From NCBI GenBank assembly GCA_009746045.1, contig RPFO01000165.1, forward strand, positions 2,397,521-2,457,520: DNA of 60,000 nt, read 5' to 3'. Source of the stretch: Mesostigma viride (lineage: Eukaryota > Streptophyta > Mesostigmatophyceae > Mesostigmatales > Mesostigmataceae). Every line of letters begins with the position of its first letter. The first letter of the stretch is position 1. Shown here piece after piece: positions 10,922 through 21,600 of this stretch. A program made the translations under genes and the position numbers. Below the pieces are notes generated by a model that worked only from the letters and a program-made list of their open reading frames with translations, was not told the DNA's origin and searched no databases.

Positions 10922-13900
10922 ATGTTGTCCCCTGTAAATAGTCAATCACCCCTAGTGGGACGAACAGTTGTACATAGTAATGGGGGTGTCCCTCTTGTGC
11001 AGCAGCAAGGGGTTGGGAATGATGAGGTGCTTCCACTCAATGATTGCAATAACGCTGCTGCAGCAGTGGAATTCCCTGTGCCTGTGGCAGGTGCAGGGTC
11101 TCCAGTTGTTGGGGTTGACTCTGGGAGTCAAGCCGCCAGACTGGAAGGACCTGCAGCTTCTGTGGGAACCGGGGCTGGCTCTGGGAGCCGAGCTACCTTG
11201 GAGGAGGTCCCTGGAGCAAGAGAACAGCAGGTGGGTCGTGCTATCCCAAGCACACAGTCTTTGTCACGTTCCTCTCTGTGCAGCCAGGCTGACAGGGGGT
11301 TGAGCTATGCTCAGGCTGGAAACACTCTACACCATATCTTTGGCCACTCTAAGCAGGCAGAGATGTTTGCTTGGAAGATTGGCAAGGAGCCTTTGCTAGA
11401 GGCCTGCAGTGCAGCTGCTCAGAATTGTGTCTGTCAGGAGAATGCTGTTCGCCTCCCACAGTCCCATGCCAGAGAACCTGCTAGAGAGCGGGGGGATATC
11501 CAGGTGGACATCCAACACATCAGGGGCATGTATCTGTTGGTGGGGGTGGATAGGTTTAGCAGATATAGGTTGCTGACCATTCTTCCTGGAATGCAGGAGC
11601 ATCAGCTGTTGATGGGTCTCCAGTCTTTGTTGCCAGGCTTTGGGGTGTACACCAAGGTGCAAGCTGACTTGCAGTTTGACTGCTTGATCAAGCTGGCTGA
11701 CCAGCTTCCTTGTAAGTTGGTAGTGGTCCCTAGGGAATCCCATGGGCAGCAGGGAGCTGTAGAGAGATCTATACGTGAAGTAAAAACAGTGGTGCTAGCA
11801 GCTAGGAGTGTGCCTGTTGTGGCATCAGCTCTAGAGAAAGCAGCTTGGTGTAAGGGGATTGAGGAGCAGCTTAACCACAGGGTAACCTATTACTATGATG
11901 GTGTGGCAGTCTCTCCCCTGGCATTGCAGTTTGGTATGCTATCACAGGACGTGGTGGCAGCCTGCCTGAAGAAGGCAGACAGGGTGTTTTCCAGATTGAG
12001 GCGTAAGGACAAGGGTTGGAAAATGCTGAGGCCCCAGGTGGGACTGAGGGTCAGGATGTGGAAGGAACCGTCATTACCAGGCAAGCGTGGCAAGTGGCAA
12101 GATGGGCAGGTAACCCATGTTGAGGAAGCTAACCATTCTTGTCTGGTGGCTTTGGAGAGTAATCCCAAGCACGTGTACAGGCTATCCTGGGCTCACGTCA
12201 AGGAGAGAAGGCCAACTGCAATCTGGCCTGAAGACGGCCCTGATCCTCCCTTGGAGGGAGATGAGCAGGATGAGAGCCAGGCAGCAGATGCTAACCCACC
12301 ATGCTTGGATTATGGTCTGTCCTGGATGGATGAGGGTGAGCAGGAGTCTGCTGAGACGTCTGTCACAAGGCCAGAGGTGGCCAGGGCTGCACCACAGTCC
12401 AGGGGGCTGCTTATGGCGGACATCATTCGAGCTCTGCAGAACAGCAAGCGTGATCCCAAGGTATCTAAGCTCACGGGATGGGGGTCATGTGGGGCACCAG
12501 CACTAGAAGTGGATACCAACTCACAGGTGTCCATTCTAAGGGTAGAGGATGCTGCAGGCTTGCAGTGGTCATCCCCTAGCTGCCTAGCTGTGTCTGATTT
12601 CTCTGGGAATGTGTCCATGAAGATCTTGGGAGAAGTGAGTGTGCCTATCCTGGGGGTGCCCACCACGTTCAGTGTGGTTGAAGGGTATCAGGGGCCTGCC
12701 ATTCTAGGTCAGAACTTCTTGTGCTTACCAGGGGTGAGGATATCCTCTGAGGAGCTAGCATTAGAAGGGCAGGGCCGCCTTCCCTTGCAGAGATATCGCT
12801 ACTCCCAGGGTCTTAGTGTGGCTGTAAGGGCTGTGAGGGGTCTAGAGGCAGAGGGTCCTGATACAAAGGAGCCCATTGCTGGGGACCTGCTGATCCTCCC
12901 TACTACGTTTGACCCACGTGAGTTGGGTGTGCAGAGGTACCAGATCCCAGGAACGAGTCCTGTACCTTGGCGCAAGCTAGTGGAGATGATGCAAAGCCCC
13001 AAGATGGCTAAGGCATGGACTCTTGGCTTTGTTGCTTCTGGGCATGAGTGGATAGTTGCCAACTGTGCAGAGCCTGTGGATGTCCTCCCTGAGGATCACC
13101 AGCTGCTCAGATTGATGTTTGTCCTCAAGCTCAAGGAGGTAGATGGCGTGCAGGTGCCACATGTTAGACCAGTTGTGACTGAGTACCATGGCACTGGACA
13201 GTTAGCAGATGAGGAGCTTTACACACCAGGGATGCTGCATGATACATGGAGGATTTTGTTGTGCATTTATTTGTCTTTTCTGCAGAAGGGGATACCCTAT
13301 AGCTCTGTGTTGGTAGATTTCAAGAGGGCTTTTCTTAAGGGTGATCAGCAGGAAGCACAGGATACTTGGCGCACAATACCCCCTTTCTTTGTTAAGGTGC
13401 CTGCAGTGTGGAGGGCAGAGCTGAAGACGAGGTATTTGAGGATTCTCAAAGGCGTGGAAGGCCTTAGATCGAGTCCCATCATCTGGAGGAAGAGCTTGGA
13501 GAAGTACCTCAGGTCTGTCTGTGGTCTCTCAGTCTCTCCAGTTGATCCTTGTCTGTTTCAGGGTAGCTATGAGGGGCTGCCAGCGTTTGCCTCCCTGCAT
13601 GGTGATGATCTGCATCTCCTGGGCCATCCCACTTGGCAAGAGTTGACTCTGGCCAGGATCCAGAAACGGTTTGAACTGGGTAAGATCCAGTACATGGTTG
13701 AGAATGAGCCCATGGTGTTTTGTGGAATGCAGGCGACCTTGGTCCATCAGCAGGGTACATGGTCCATCCAGCTGGAGGGTGGTAAGGATTATCCTCAGCA
13801 GATCATAGATGCCTTGCAGGAGCCCATCACCCAGGCCAGATGTGCAACAATACGAGGTATGTTGGCATGGCTGGCCAGCATTTGTGCTCCTGACCTGTTG

Positions 13901-14508
13901 GTACTGAGTCGGTTGACCGATTCCCAACTGGTTGAGGTGGGTGCTGAGAGAGTGGTAGAGGCTGTTCGCATGTCTCCCCCTCTCATGCTGGGTCCTTTGG
14001 ATTTGTACAGGCCTTTTGACATGATGCTCTATGTGGACAGTTCTATGGATAGTAGGAAGGTCACAGAGGTCAGGGGCCGTGCAGCAGCATTAATATCCCT
14101 GGTGCAGGAACAGTCCTCTCTGGTCTGCTGGTACAGTCGGTTGCAAACAGGGTAACTCCCAGCAGTGACATTGCTGAGTGCAGGGCAATCTGTGAAGGGC
14201 TTCATACTGCTCTTTACTTGAGGGAGCTATTTTACCAGCTATGTCAAGTGGCTTCCTGTCGGTTGCAGATGCACACACTGGTAAGAACTGACAGCATGGG
14301 CATGGTGCAGTTTGTGCACAGGCAGCTGGCCAGGAGCAGGGACCTTGATTATTTGTTGCTCAAGGAAATGTCTTGCTTAGCTAACATTGAACATGTGGCT
14401 GGCGTGGACAACCCTGCAGATGCTCTCACCAAGCTGGAGGAGAAGGCTGAGCTGCAATACCCTTTGCTTCGTGGGCTCATGGCCTCCAAGGGGGGAGGGC
14501 CAGAGTAG
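10922..14508 (+). pseudogene. pol: Element B Pol (integrase-protease-RT-RNase H), one frameshift
   Basis: Open from ATG 10922, in frame with gag across the TGA, to 14155. There a 1-nt deletion (TTGCAAACAGGG, against TTGCAGAACAGGG in C) shifts the frame inside RNase H. The remainder continues to TAG 14506-14508. The domain order is the same as in C and is described there. At protein level it is nearly identical to C. Confidence 0.9.
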
Positions 14509-15436
14509 ACCAAACAGCCTTGCTCTAGGTGGGAGGCATCCCAGTGGGCTGGGCAGCCACGTGGTGGCTGACAGCAGGTCCTTCAGAGTTCAGACACACT
14601 CTGCTGGACAGGGGTCAGGGTGGAGTCACTCCCCTGGCTGAGAATTTCGCCTGGCTCTGTCATGGAGCTGCAGAAGAGTCTTAAGGACTTTGTAATGGGC
14701 CTTGGGTCTTCATGGAATGGACCCTGCAAGGGCAGCCCAAGTGTTGGCTCTAACAGGTTGCTGTACATTTGTATATATTCTCTGTAACCAACCTGTTGCA
14801 TGCTAATAAAATCCCTGGTTGTGTGACCATGTTGGACGTGGTTGCCAGGGGCCTCACTATGGGTTATACTCTTTATAATAAAACATAATCTTGTTATTGT
14901 CATGTCTTGTTGTTTGTGATGCTCAGTTCCAGGAGCTGATCCAAACCTGGAGGATATGGGGTGGGGTTCGATTCCCCAGCTGACCTCAGCCTGGCATGTA
15001 TGAATCCTGAGACTCAGTGAGGACATGGGCTCCCCATGTGTTGGCTAACATTTGTCAGGGCTCTCTCAGTCTTTGGAAGGATTTAAAAGATAAAGGAGGC
15101 TCCGTGGCGGGCGCCATATGAACGGGCGCCTGTGATAACTGGATGACCAGGAACTCACAATAGTACGTTCATGGACTCCTCTATCCAAACTCCTCTGACT
15201 AAGTGAAGACCTAACTTTAATCTACACCAGGTTCCCAAAGAAAGGGTTGGGATGTCATGTGGGTCAGAGGGCAACCTTTGAACCAATGAGCAGGCCTAGC
15301 TAATATTTGGAGGCACCTCAGGTTCCAAAAGAAAAGGCAGGTCTGGTCTCTGGGAGGGATCAGATGTCAAGGCTTGTGGGGACAGTGGCTGATAGGTTCT
15401 CAGGCTGGTCCAAGCTCCAAAACAAGAAAGGGTTGG
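14509..15436 (+). other. Element B 3' UTR
   Basis: About 930 nt between the pol stop and the next LTR. It holds AATAAAA motifs near 14805 and 14875, a tRNA T-arm-like hairpin GGGGTTCGATTCCCC (14963-14977), the stem-loop that exposes CAATAGTACG (15158-15167), and a purine-rich AAGAAAGGGTTGG directly before the LTR (candidate polypurine tract). There is no ORF of note. Confidence 0.75.
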
Positions 15437-16089
15437 AGTTAGCATATTGGGGCACCAATGTGCTAGATGGATGCAGGTTGAGGAGACCTTTCCAACGCCG
15501 TGTCAACCGCCTAGAACAGACAAGGGACTAGAAAGTTATCAAGTCCCGAAGTACTGCCGACCGGTGGGCGAGGGCGGGCACACTCAGGGCATAGTGGACA
15601 GGACACGTGGCAGGCCGTGCCTGCACAGGCTTAGCCTGGACTCTCACGTGACTGGGACACAGTGTACTGAGGGCTCAACGGTACTGTGGCTAGTAGAAGC
15701 CAGTAACCAGCCAGCAGGTCTGCAAGGATGTAAGTCCTTGCAGGACTGTGGCAGGTCCTGTGCTGTCCTAGACACAGGATAGCCAGAGATTCCTGTATGC
15801 TGCCTGCAACGAGGATGCAAGGCAGCGATACGAGGCTCTGGCAATGTAGCGTTGCCCAGCGTTGCTCATGACCGAGGAACAAGGATGGAACGAGGTTGCA
15901 TATAGCTCGAGGCTCAACGAGGCAACGAGCGTCTTCACACACGAACCTTGGTCGTCACGACGAGTGGCGAGCCTATCGAGGGTCGTAGGCCTGGTGTGAG
16001 GATAAAGGTTGCTAGCCAGCAGCCTAGGGTCATTCCAGCCGGCAAGGACCAGGAGCTCACAAGCTCTGCTGACGAGTTGCTGTGCAAAT
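15437..16089 (+). repeat. Shared middle LTR of tandem B-C (653 bp)
   Basis: Serves as 3' LTR of B and 5' LTR of C. Ends are AGTTAGCATATTGGGGC and GCTGTGCAAAT. It is one base shorter than the outer LTRs because of a deletion near 15575. Confidence 0.9.
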
Positions 16090-16112
16090 CGTACTATTGC
16101 TTCCACGCTTTC
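16090..16112 (+). promoter_or_regulatory. Element C leader, candidate priming site CGTACTATTG
   Basis: CGTACTATTG (16090-16099) immediately follows the LTR, where a primer-binding site should be. It is exactly complementary to 22885-22894 in the 3' UTR of the same element. Confidence 0.55.
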
Positions 16113-17241
16113 ATGTCTGGTTCATCGTCAAGCAGCCACGGTGCTGGTGAGGCGAACGAGCAGAGAGACGCGCAAGCGTTTTTCCCCTACCGTAACCAAG
16201 CAAACGCTCCTACATTCGTGCAAGCGGCCTACGTAGCGAGGCACTTGGCAGAAGAGGGGTGGGTGGCGGTGAGTGGGGGAGGCAGCAGGCCAGCGGCGGC
16301 GGACCCGATTATCAACGGGCTCGCGTCGTGATTTCTCCAGGTGAGACGGGGCGAGTGGCGGTGGAAGAGTTGGTGCGGCTACGTGACGCGCTAGCTGAAA
16401 CTGCTAATCGTGTGGAGGTCGCTTATCAGGGCGCCCATATCACTCTAGCCGGTCTCGACCTAGCCAGGGAGGCGCTTAGCCAGATTGTGGCAACAGCGCT
16501 CGGCAGCACCCGGCTGTTTAACCACTGGGTGGCGACAGCGGTGCTAGGAGAGGGGGTACCAGACGCCGACATCATCCGGAACGCGCGTGCTCGGGAGACG
16601 GTAAATCCTTGGAGCACGGCAGAGGTATTTGCCCAAACAATTGAGAATCTTGTTGCTGTCCTTTTGCAAGAGTCGAGAGGGTACGCAGACAGGTTCTTTA
16701 TCACCACACAGCCTTTCGGGGTATACTCAAGGCTTGATACACCGAGGCCGGAAACCACCAGTGCGTGGGGTCCGGAGGTGGAGATTGTCACGGGGGTCGA
16801 GAAGACGCCTGAAGACGTCCATTTCGAGTGGACTGACAAGCCAGAGGGCTCCGTCAAGCGCTCAGCCCAGCAGATAAACGAGGGCGACGGCACTACCGAC
16901 CTACGAGGAAGGCAGAGAGCTGATCTGCATTCCCTCGTGAGGTGACTCACGAGTACGACCGTTACGGCCGAGGCGAGCAGAACGAGCTGTCGGCGGCGGT
17001 AAGCGGTGGGTGCGCGACTTGCTTGGCATCGCAACCCAGGTGAGACACAACATCCAGTCGAACGCAAGGAGACGGGCGACCTGTGACCTGCGTGCTGGGA
17101 GAGTTTAACCCAAGCCTCCAGATTGTCGCAGCGGCAGCAGCAGCCACACCGGTTGCTGAGGGTGTTGAGGAGCGTCCAGACCGTGAGGAGGGGCAGGCGA
17201 GTGCAAGCCAGGAGGCGGCCTCGTCTGGAGTAAGTGCGTGA
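16113..17241 (+). pseudogene. Element C ORF1 (unknown protein), frameshifted
   Basis: Same protein as B ORF1, from ATG 16113 to TGA 17239-17241, about 375 codons if the frame is followed through indels. The first block (TFVQAAYVARHLAEEGWVAV) is separated by a 1-nt deletion near 16312 from the long second block (SPGETGRVAVEEL ... GSVKRSAQQINEGDG). Further small deletions lie near 16905 and 16990. Predicted helices dominate, and the tail is rich in Glu, Arg and Gln. I found no recognisable catalytic or zinc motif. Position and conservation in both element families argue for a real element-encoded protein. Confidence 0.7.
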
Positions 17242-17292
17242 GCCTGAGGGGTTCCAGCAGCCATATCTGCGTGTGTTTCTGTGTATTCTATA

Positions 17293-18637
17293 ATGCTTCG
17301 TAACACGCGCGGGGGCGGCAGCGGGAGCGGGGCGGAGCGGGGGATGGCGGGGGTGAGGCAAGGGCAGACACGGGAGGCCCCGCCAACGTCGTGCCAGAGG
17401 GACAGGCGATCCCAACGGCAGAGGGCGTCAATGGCAGGAGGGCTCCAACCGGAAGAGGAAAGAGGTGGCACAAGGGGAGGAGCGTGCAGGGTGGCCAACC
17501 GACGGCGTGGTGCTGACGGGGGAGGGCCAGAATGATGCTGAACGTCAAGCACCTGGTAAGAGACCATGTGTGCCTGGTCTGGTGTTCCTGCAGCTATGTT
17601 CCTGCGCCATTAGCACCTGTAGGAGCTGCTGTCATTGGCAGTGACCCTCGTGCTTTGCCTGGGACTAGACCTCATATGAGTGCTGTGGCTGTGATGAATG
17701 GCCAGAAGCCTCTCAAGCCTCCTGTGGGACAGGAAGAGCTAGACAAGTGGTTGGAGGATATGGAGCTAGTTTCATGCTCTGTAGATCCCACTGTCAACCT
17801 TGTGCAGGTATTCCACACATCCACGACTAATAGGGATTCAAGTGAGCGTGTGAGGGACAAGGCTAGGCAGGCTGTCAAGGACAAGCTGACTTGGTCTCAG
17901 TTCCTAGAGGGCCTACGTCAGGAGTTTCTGATAAGGTACTCAACCTCACTAATCACTATAAGCTCAGCTATGATACCTTTGAGATCAAGGGCACAATAGC
18001 TGAGGAGCTGCAGCGGCTCACACGCATCAGGGAGAAGGGGGCCAAGCATGGCTTCAATCTGACTGACAGAGCAGTGGCAGATTACTTCCTGGATCGCATG
18101 GGGCTGAGTGTGGATGGGAGAAATGCAGCTAGGATGTTTGCTGATCAGACAGATGGGACGTGGCCAGCCTTGCAAAAGGTTATTTTCAATATCCGTCCAT
18201 CTGACAATGCTGCTTGCAAGGCAATCCAGGTGACTGGTGCCCCTTCAGCCTCCGCTCATCAGGTCCATGGTGACGCCCCTGGGCAGGGTGCTCAGGGAGA
18301 AACCAGACCTAGTAGGCGTCAGAGGGCTAACAGGCGCAGGCAGAATGGTAACCAGGGTGGCAAGGGCCAGCAGCAGGGATCCAAAGGCAAGGGTCAGCAG
18401 CAGGCTGGTGGTCACCAGGGTGGTCAGCAGAACAAGGGTGGCCAAGGGCAAGGCAAGAGCCAGGGCCAGGGCACCCAGGCCAGTCAGAGCAGCCAGAACC
18501 AGGGTGGCCTGAAGAAGGCTGCTGCTGGGAAGGATGACAAGTGCTTTGGATGTGGCAGGACGGGTCATTGGCGACGTGACTGCCCAGACCAGGCCAAGTC
18601 TGCTGGAGCAGGCTCTGGCCAGGTGGGTAAGCCATGA
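17293..18637 (+). pseudogene. gag: Element C Gag, frameshifted
   Basis: Same architecture as B Gag. The start is probably ATG 17293. The capsid-like helical domain runs about 17680-18190, the Gln/Gly/Lys-rich nucleocapsid about 18290-18530, and the CCHC knuckle CFGCGRTGHWRRDC about 18541-18582. A 1-nt deletion near 17929, shared with B and absent in D, shifts the frame in the capsid region. The stop TGA at 18635-18637 lies in frame with pol. Confidence 0.85.
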
Positions 18638-18643
18638 CTTGAG
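18635..18643 (+). promoter_or_regulatory. Gag-Pol boundary: in-frame TGA CTT GAG, candidate readthrough site
   Basis: The gag frame continues through TGA CTT GAG straight into the pol frame with no other stop. In family A/E the equivalent is TGA CTA GCT, and no ATG follows near the start of pol. UGA followed by CU(A/U) is a known leaky-stop context. Readthrough at a fixed rate would set the Gag to Gag-Pol ratio; this is inference. Confidence 0.55.
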
Positions 18644-21600
18644 ATGTTGTCCCCTGTAAATAGTCAATCACCCCTAGTGGGACGAACAGTTGTACATAGT
18701 AATGGGGGTGTCCCTCTTGTGCAGCAGCAAGGGGTTGGGAATGATGAGGTGCTTCCACTCAATGATTGCAATAACGCTGCTGCAGCAGTGGAATTCCCTG
18801 TGCCTGTGGCAGGTGCAGGGTCTCCAGTTGTTGGGGTTGACTCTGGGAGTCAAGCCGCCAGACTGGAAGGACCTGCAGCTTCTGTGGGAACCGGGGCTGG
18901 CTCTGGGAGCCGAGCTACCTTGGAGGAGGTCCCTGGAGCAAGAGAACAGCAGGTGGGTCGTGCTATCCCAAGCACACAGTCTTTGTCACGTTCCTCTCTG
19001 TGCAGCCAGGCTGACAGGGGGTTGAGCTATGCTCAGGCTGGAAACACTCTACACCATATCTTTGGCCACTCTAAGCAGGCAGAGATGTTTGCTTGGAAGA
19101 TTGGCAAGGAGCCTTTGCTAGAGGCCTGCAGTGCAGCTGCTCAGAATTGTGTCTGTCAGGAGAATGCTGTTCGCCTCCCACAGTCCCATGCCAGAGAACC
19201 TGCTAGAGAGCGGGGGGATATCCAGGTGGACATCCAACACATCAGGGGCATGTATCTGTTGGTGGGGGTGGATAGGTTTAGCAGATATAGGTTGCTGACC
19301 ATTCTTCCTGGAATGCAGGAGCATCAGCTGTTGATGGGTCTCCAGTCTTTGTTGCCAGGCTTTGGGGTGTACACCAAGGTGCAAGCTGACTTGCAGTTTG
19401 ACTGCTTGATCAAGCTGGCTGACCAGCTTCCTTGTAAGTTGGTAGTGGTCCCTAGGGAATCCCATGGGCAGCAGGGAGCTGTAGAGAGATCTATACGTGA
19501 AGTAAAAACAGTGGTGCTAGCAGCTAGGAGTGTGCCTGTTGTGGCATCAGCTCTAGAGAAAGCAGCTTGGTGTAAGGGGATTGAGGAGCAGCTTAACCAC
19601 AGGGTAACCTATTACTATGATGGTGTGGCAGTCTCTCCCCTGGCATTGCAGTTTGGTATGCTATCACAGGACGTGGTGGCAGCCTGCCTGAAGAAGGCAG
19701 ACAGGGTGTTTTCCAGATTGAGGCGTAAGGACAAGGGTTGGAAAATGCTGAGGCCCCAGGTGGGACTGAGGGTCAGGATGTGGAAGGAACCGTCATTACC
19801 AGGCAAGCGTGGCAAGTGGCAAGATGGGCAGGTAACCCATGTTGAGGAAGCTAACCATTCTTGTCTGGTGGCTTTGGAGAGTAATCCCAAGCACGTGTAC
19901 AGGCTATCCTGGGCTCACGTCAAGGAGAGAAGGCCAACTGCAATCTGGCCTGAAGACGGCCCTGATCCTCCCTTGGAGGGAGATGAGCAGGATGAGAGCC
20001 AGGCAGCAGATGCTAACCCACCATGCTTGGATTATGGTCTGTCCTGGATGGATGAGGGTGAGCAGGAGTCTGCTGAGACGTCTGTCACAAGGCCAGAGGT
20101 GGCCAGGGCTGCACCACAGTCCAGGGGGCTGCTTATGGCGGACATCATTCGAGCTCTGCAGAACAGCAAGCGTGATCCCAAGGTATCTAAGCTCACGGGA
20201 TGGGGGTCATGTGGGGCACCAGCACTAGAAGTGGATACCAACTCACAGGTGTCCATTCTAAGGGTAGAGGATGCTGCAGGCTTGCAGTGGTCATCCCCTA
20301 GCTGCCTAGCTGTGTCTGATTTCTCTGGGAATGTGTCCATGAAGATCTTGGGAGAAGTGAGTGTGCCTATCCTGGGGGTGCCCACCACGTTCAGTGTGGT
20401 TGAAGGGTATCAGGGGCCTGCCATTCTAGGTCAGAACTTCTTGTGCTTACCAGGGGTGAGGATATCCTCTGAGGAGCTAGCATTAGAAGGGCAGGGCCGC
20501 CTTCCCTTGCAGAGATATCGCTACTCCCAGGGTCTTAGTGTGGCTGTAAGGGCTGTGAGGGGTCTAGAGGCAGAGGGTCCTGATACAAAGGAGCCCATTG
20601 CTGGGGACCTGCTGATCCTCCCTACTACGTTTGACCCACGTGAGTTGGGTGTGCAGAGGTACCAGATCCCAGGAACGAGTCCTGTACCTTGGCGCAAGCT
20701 AGTGGAGATGATGCAAAGCCCCAAGATGGCTAAGGCATGGACTCTTGGCTTTGTTGCTTCTGGGCATGAGTGGATAGTTGCCAACTGTGCAGAGCCTGTG
20801 GATGTCCTCCCTGAGGATCACCAGCTGCTCAGATTGATGTTTGTCCTCAAGCTCAAGGAGGTAGATGGCGTGCAGGTGCCACATGTTAGACCAGTTGTGA
20901 CTGAGTACCATGGCACTGGACAGTTAGCAGATGAGGAGCTTTACACACCAGGGATGCTGCATGATACATGGAGGATTTTGTTGTGCATTTATTTGTCTTT
21001 TCTGCAGAAGGGGATACCCTATAGCTCTGTGTTGGTAGATTTCAAGAGGGCTTTTCTTAAGGGTGATCAGCAGGAAGCACAGGATACTTGGCGCACAATA
21101 CCCCCTTTCTTTGTTAAGGTGCCTGCAGTGTGGAGGGCAGAGCTGAAGACGAGGTATTTGAGGATTCTCAAAGGCGTGGAAGGCCTTAGATCGAGTCCCA
21201 TCATCTGGAGGAAGAGCTTGGAGAAGTACCTCAGGTCTGTCTGTGGTCTCTCAGTCTCTCCAGTTGATCCTTGTCTGTTTCAGGGTAGCTATGAGGGGCT
21301 GCCAGCGTTTGCCTCCCTGCATGGTGATGATCTGCATCTCCTGGGCCATCCCACTTGGCAAGAGTTGACTCTGGCCAGGATCCAGAAACGGTTTGAACTG
21401 GGTAAGATCCAGTACATGGTTGAGAATGAGCCCATGGTGTTTTGTGGAATGCAGGCGACCTTGGTCCATCAGCAGGGTACATGGTCCATCCAGCTGGAGG
21501 GTGGTAAGGATTATCCTCAGCAGATCATAGATGCCTTGCAGGAGCCCATCACCCAGGCCAGATGTGCAACAATACGAGGTATGTTGGCATGGCTGGCCAG

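Noticed and set aside
18830-18860. VGVDSGSQAARLEG near the Pol N-terminus as the protease active site
   Set aside because: It resembles DSG but is not present in families A/E and has no following ILG-type strand. The conserved DTNSQ plus AILGQNF pair after the integrase is the better protease.
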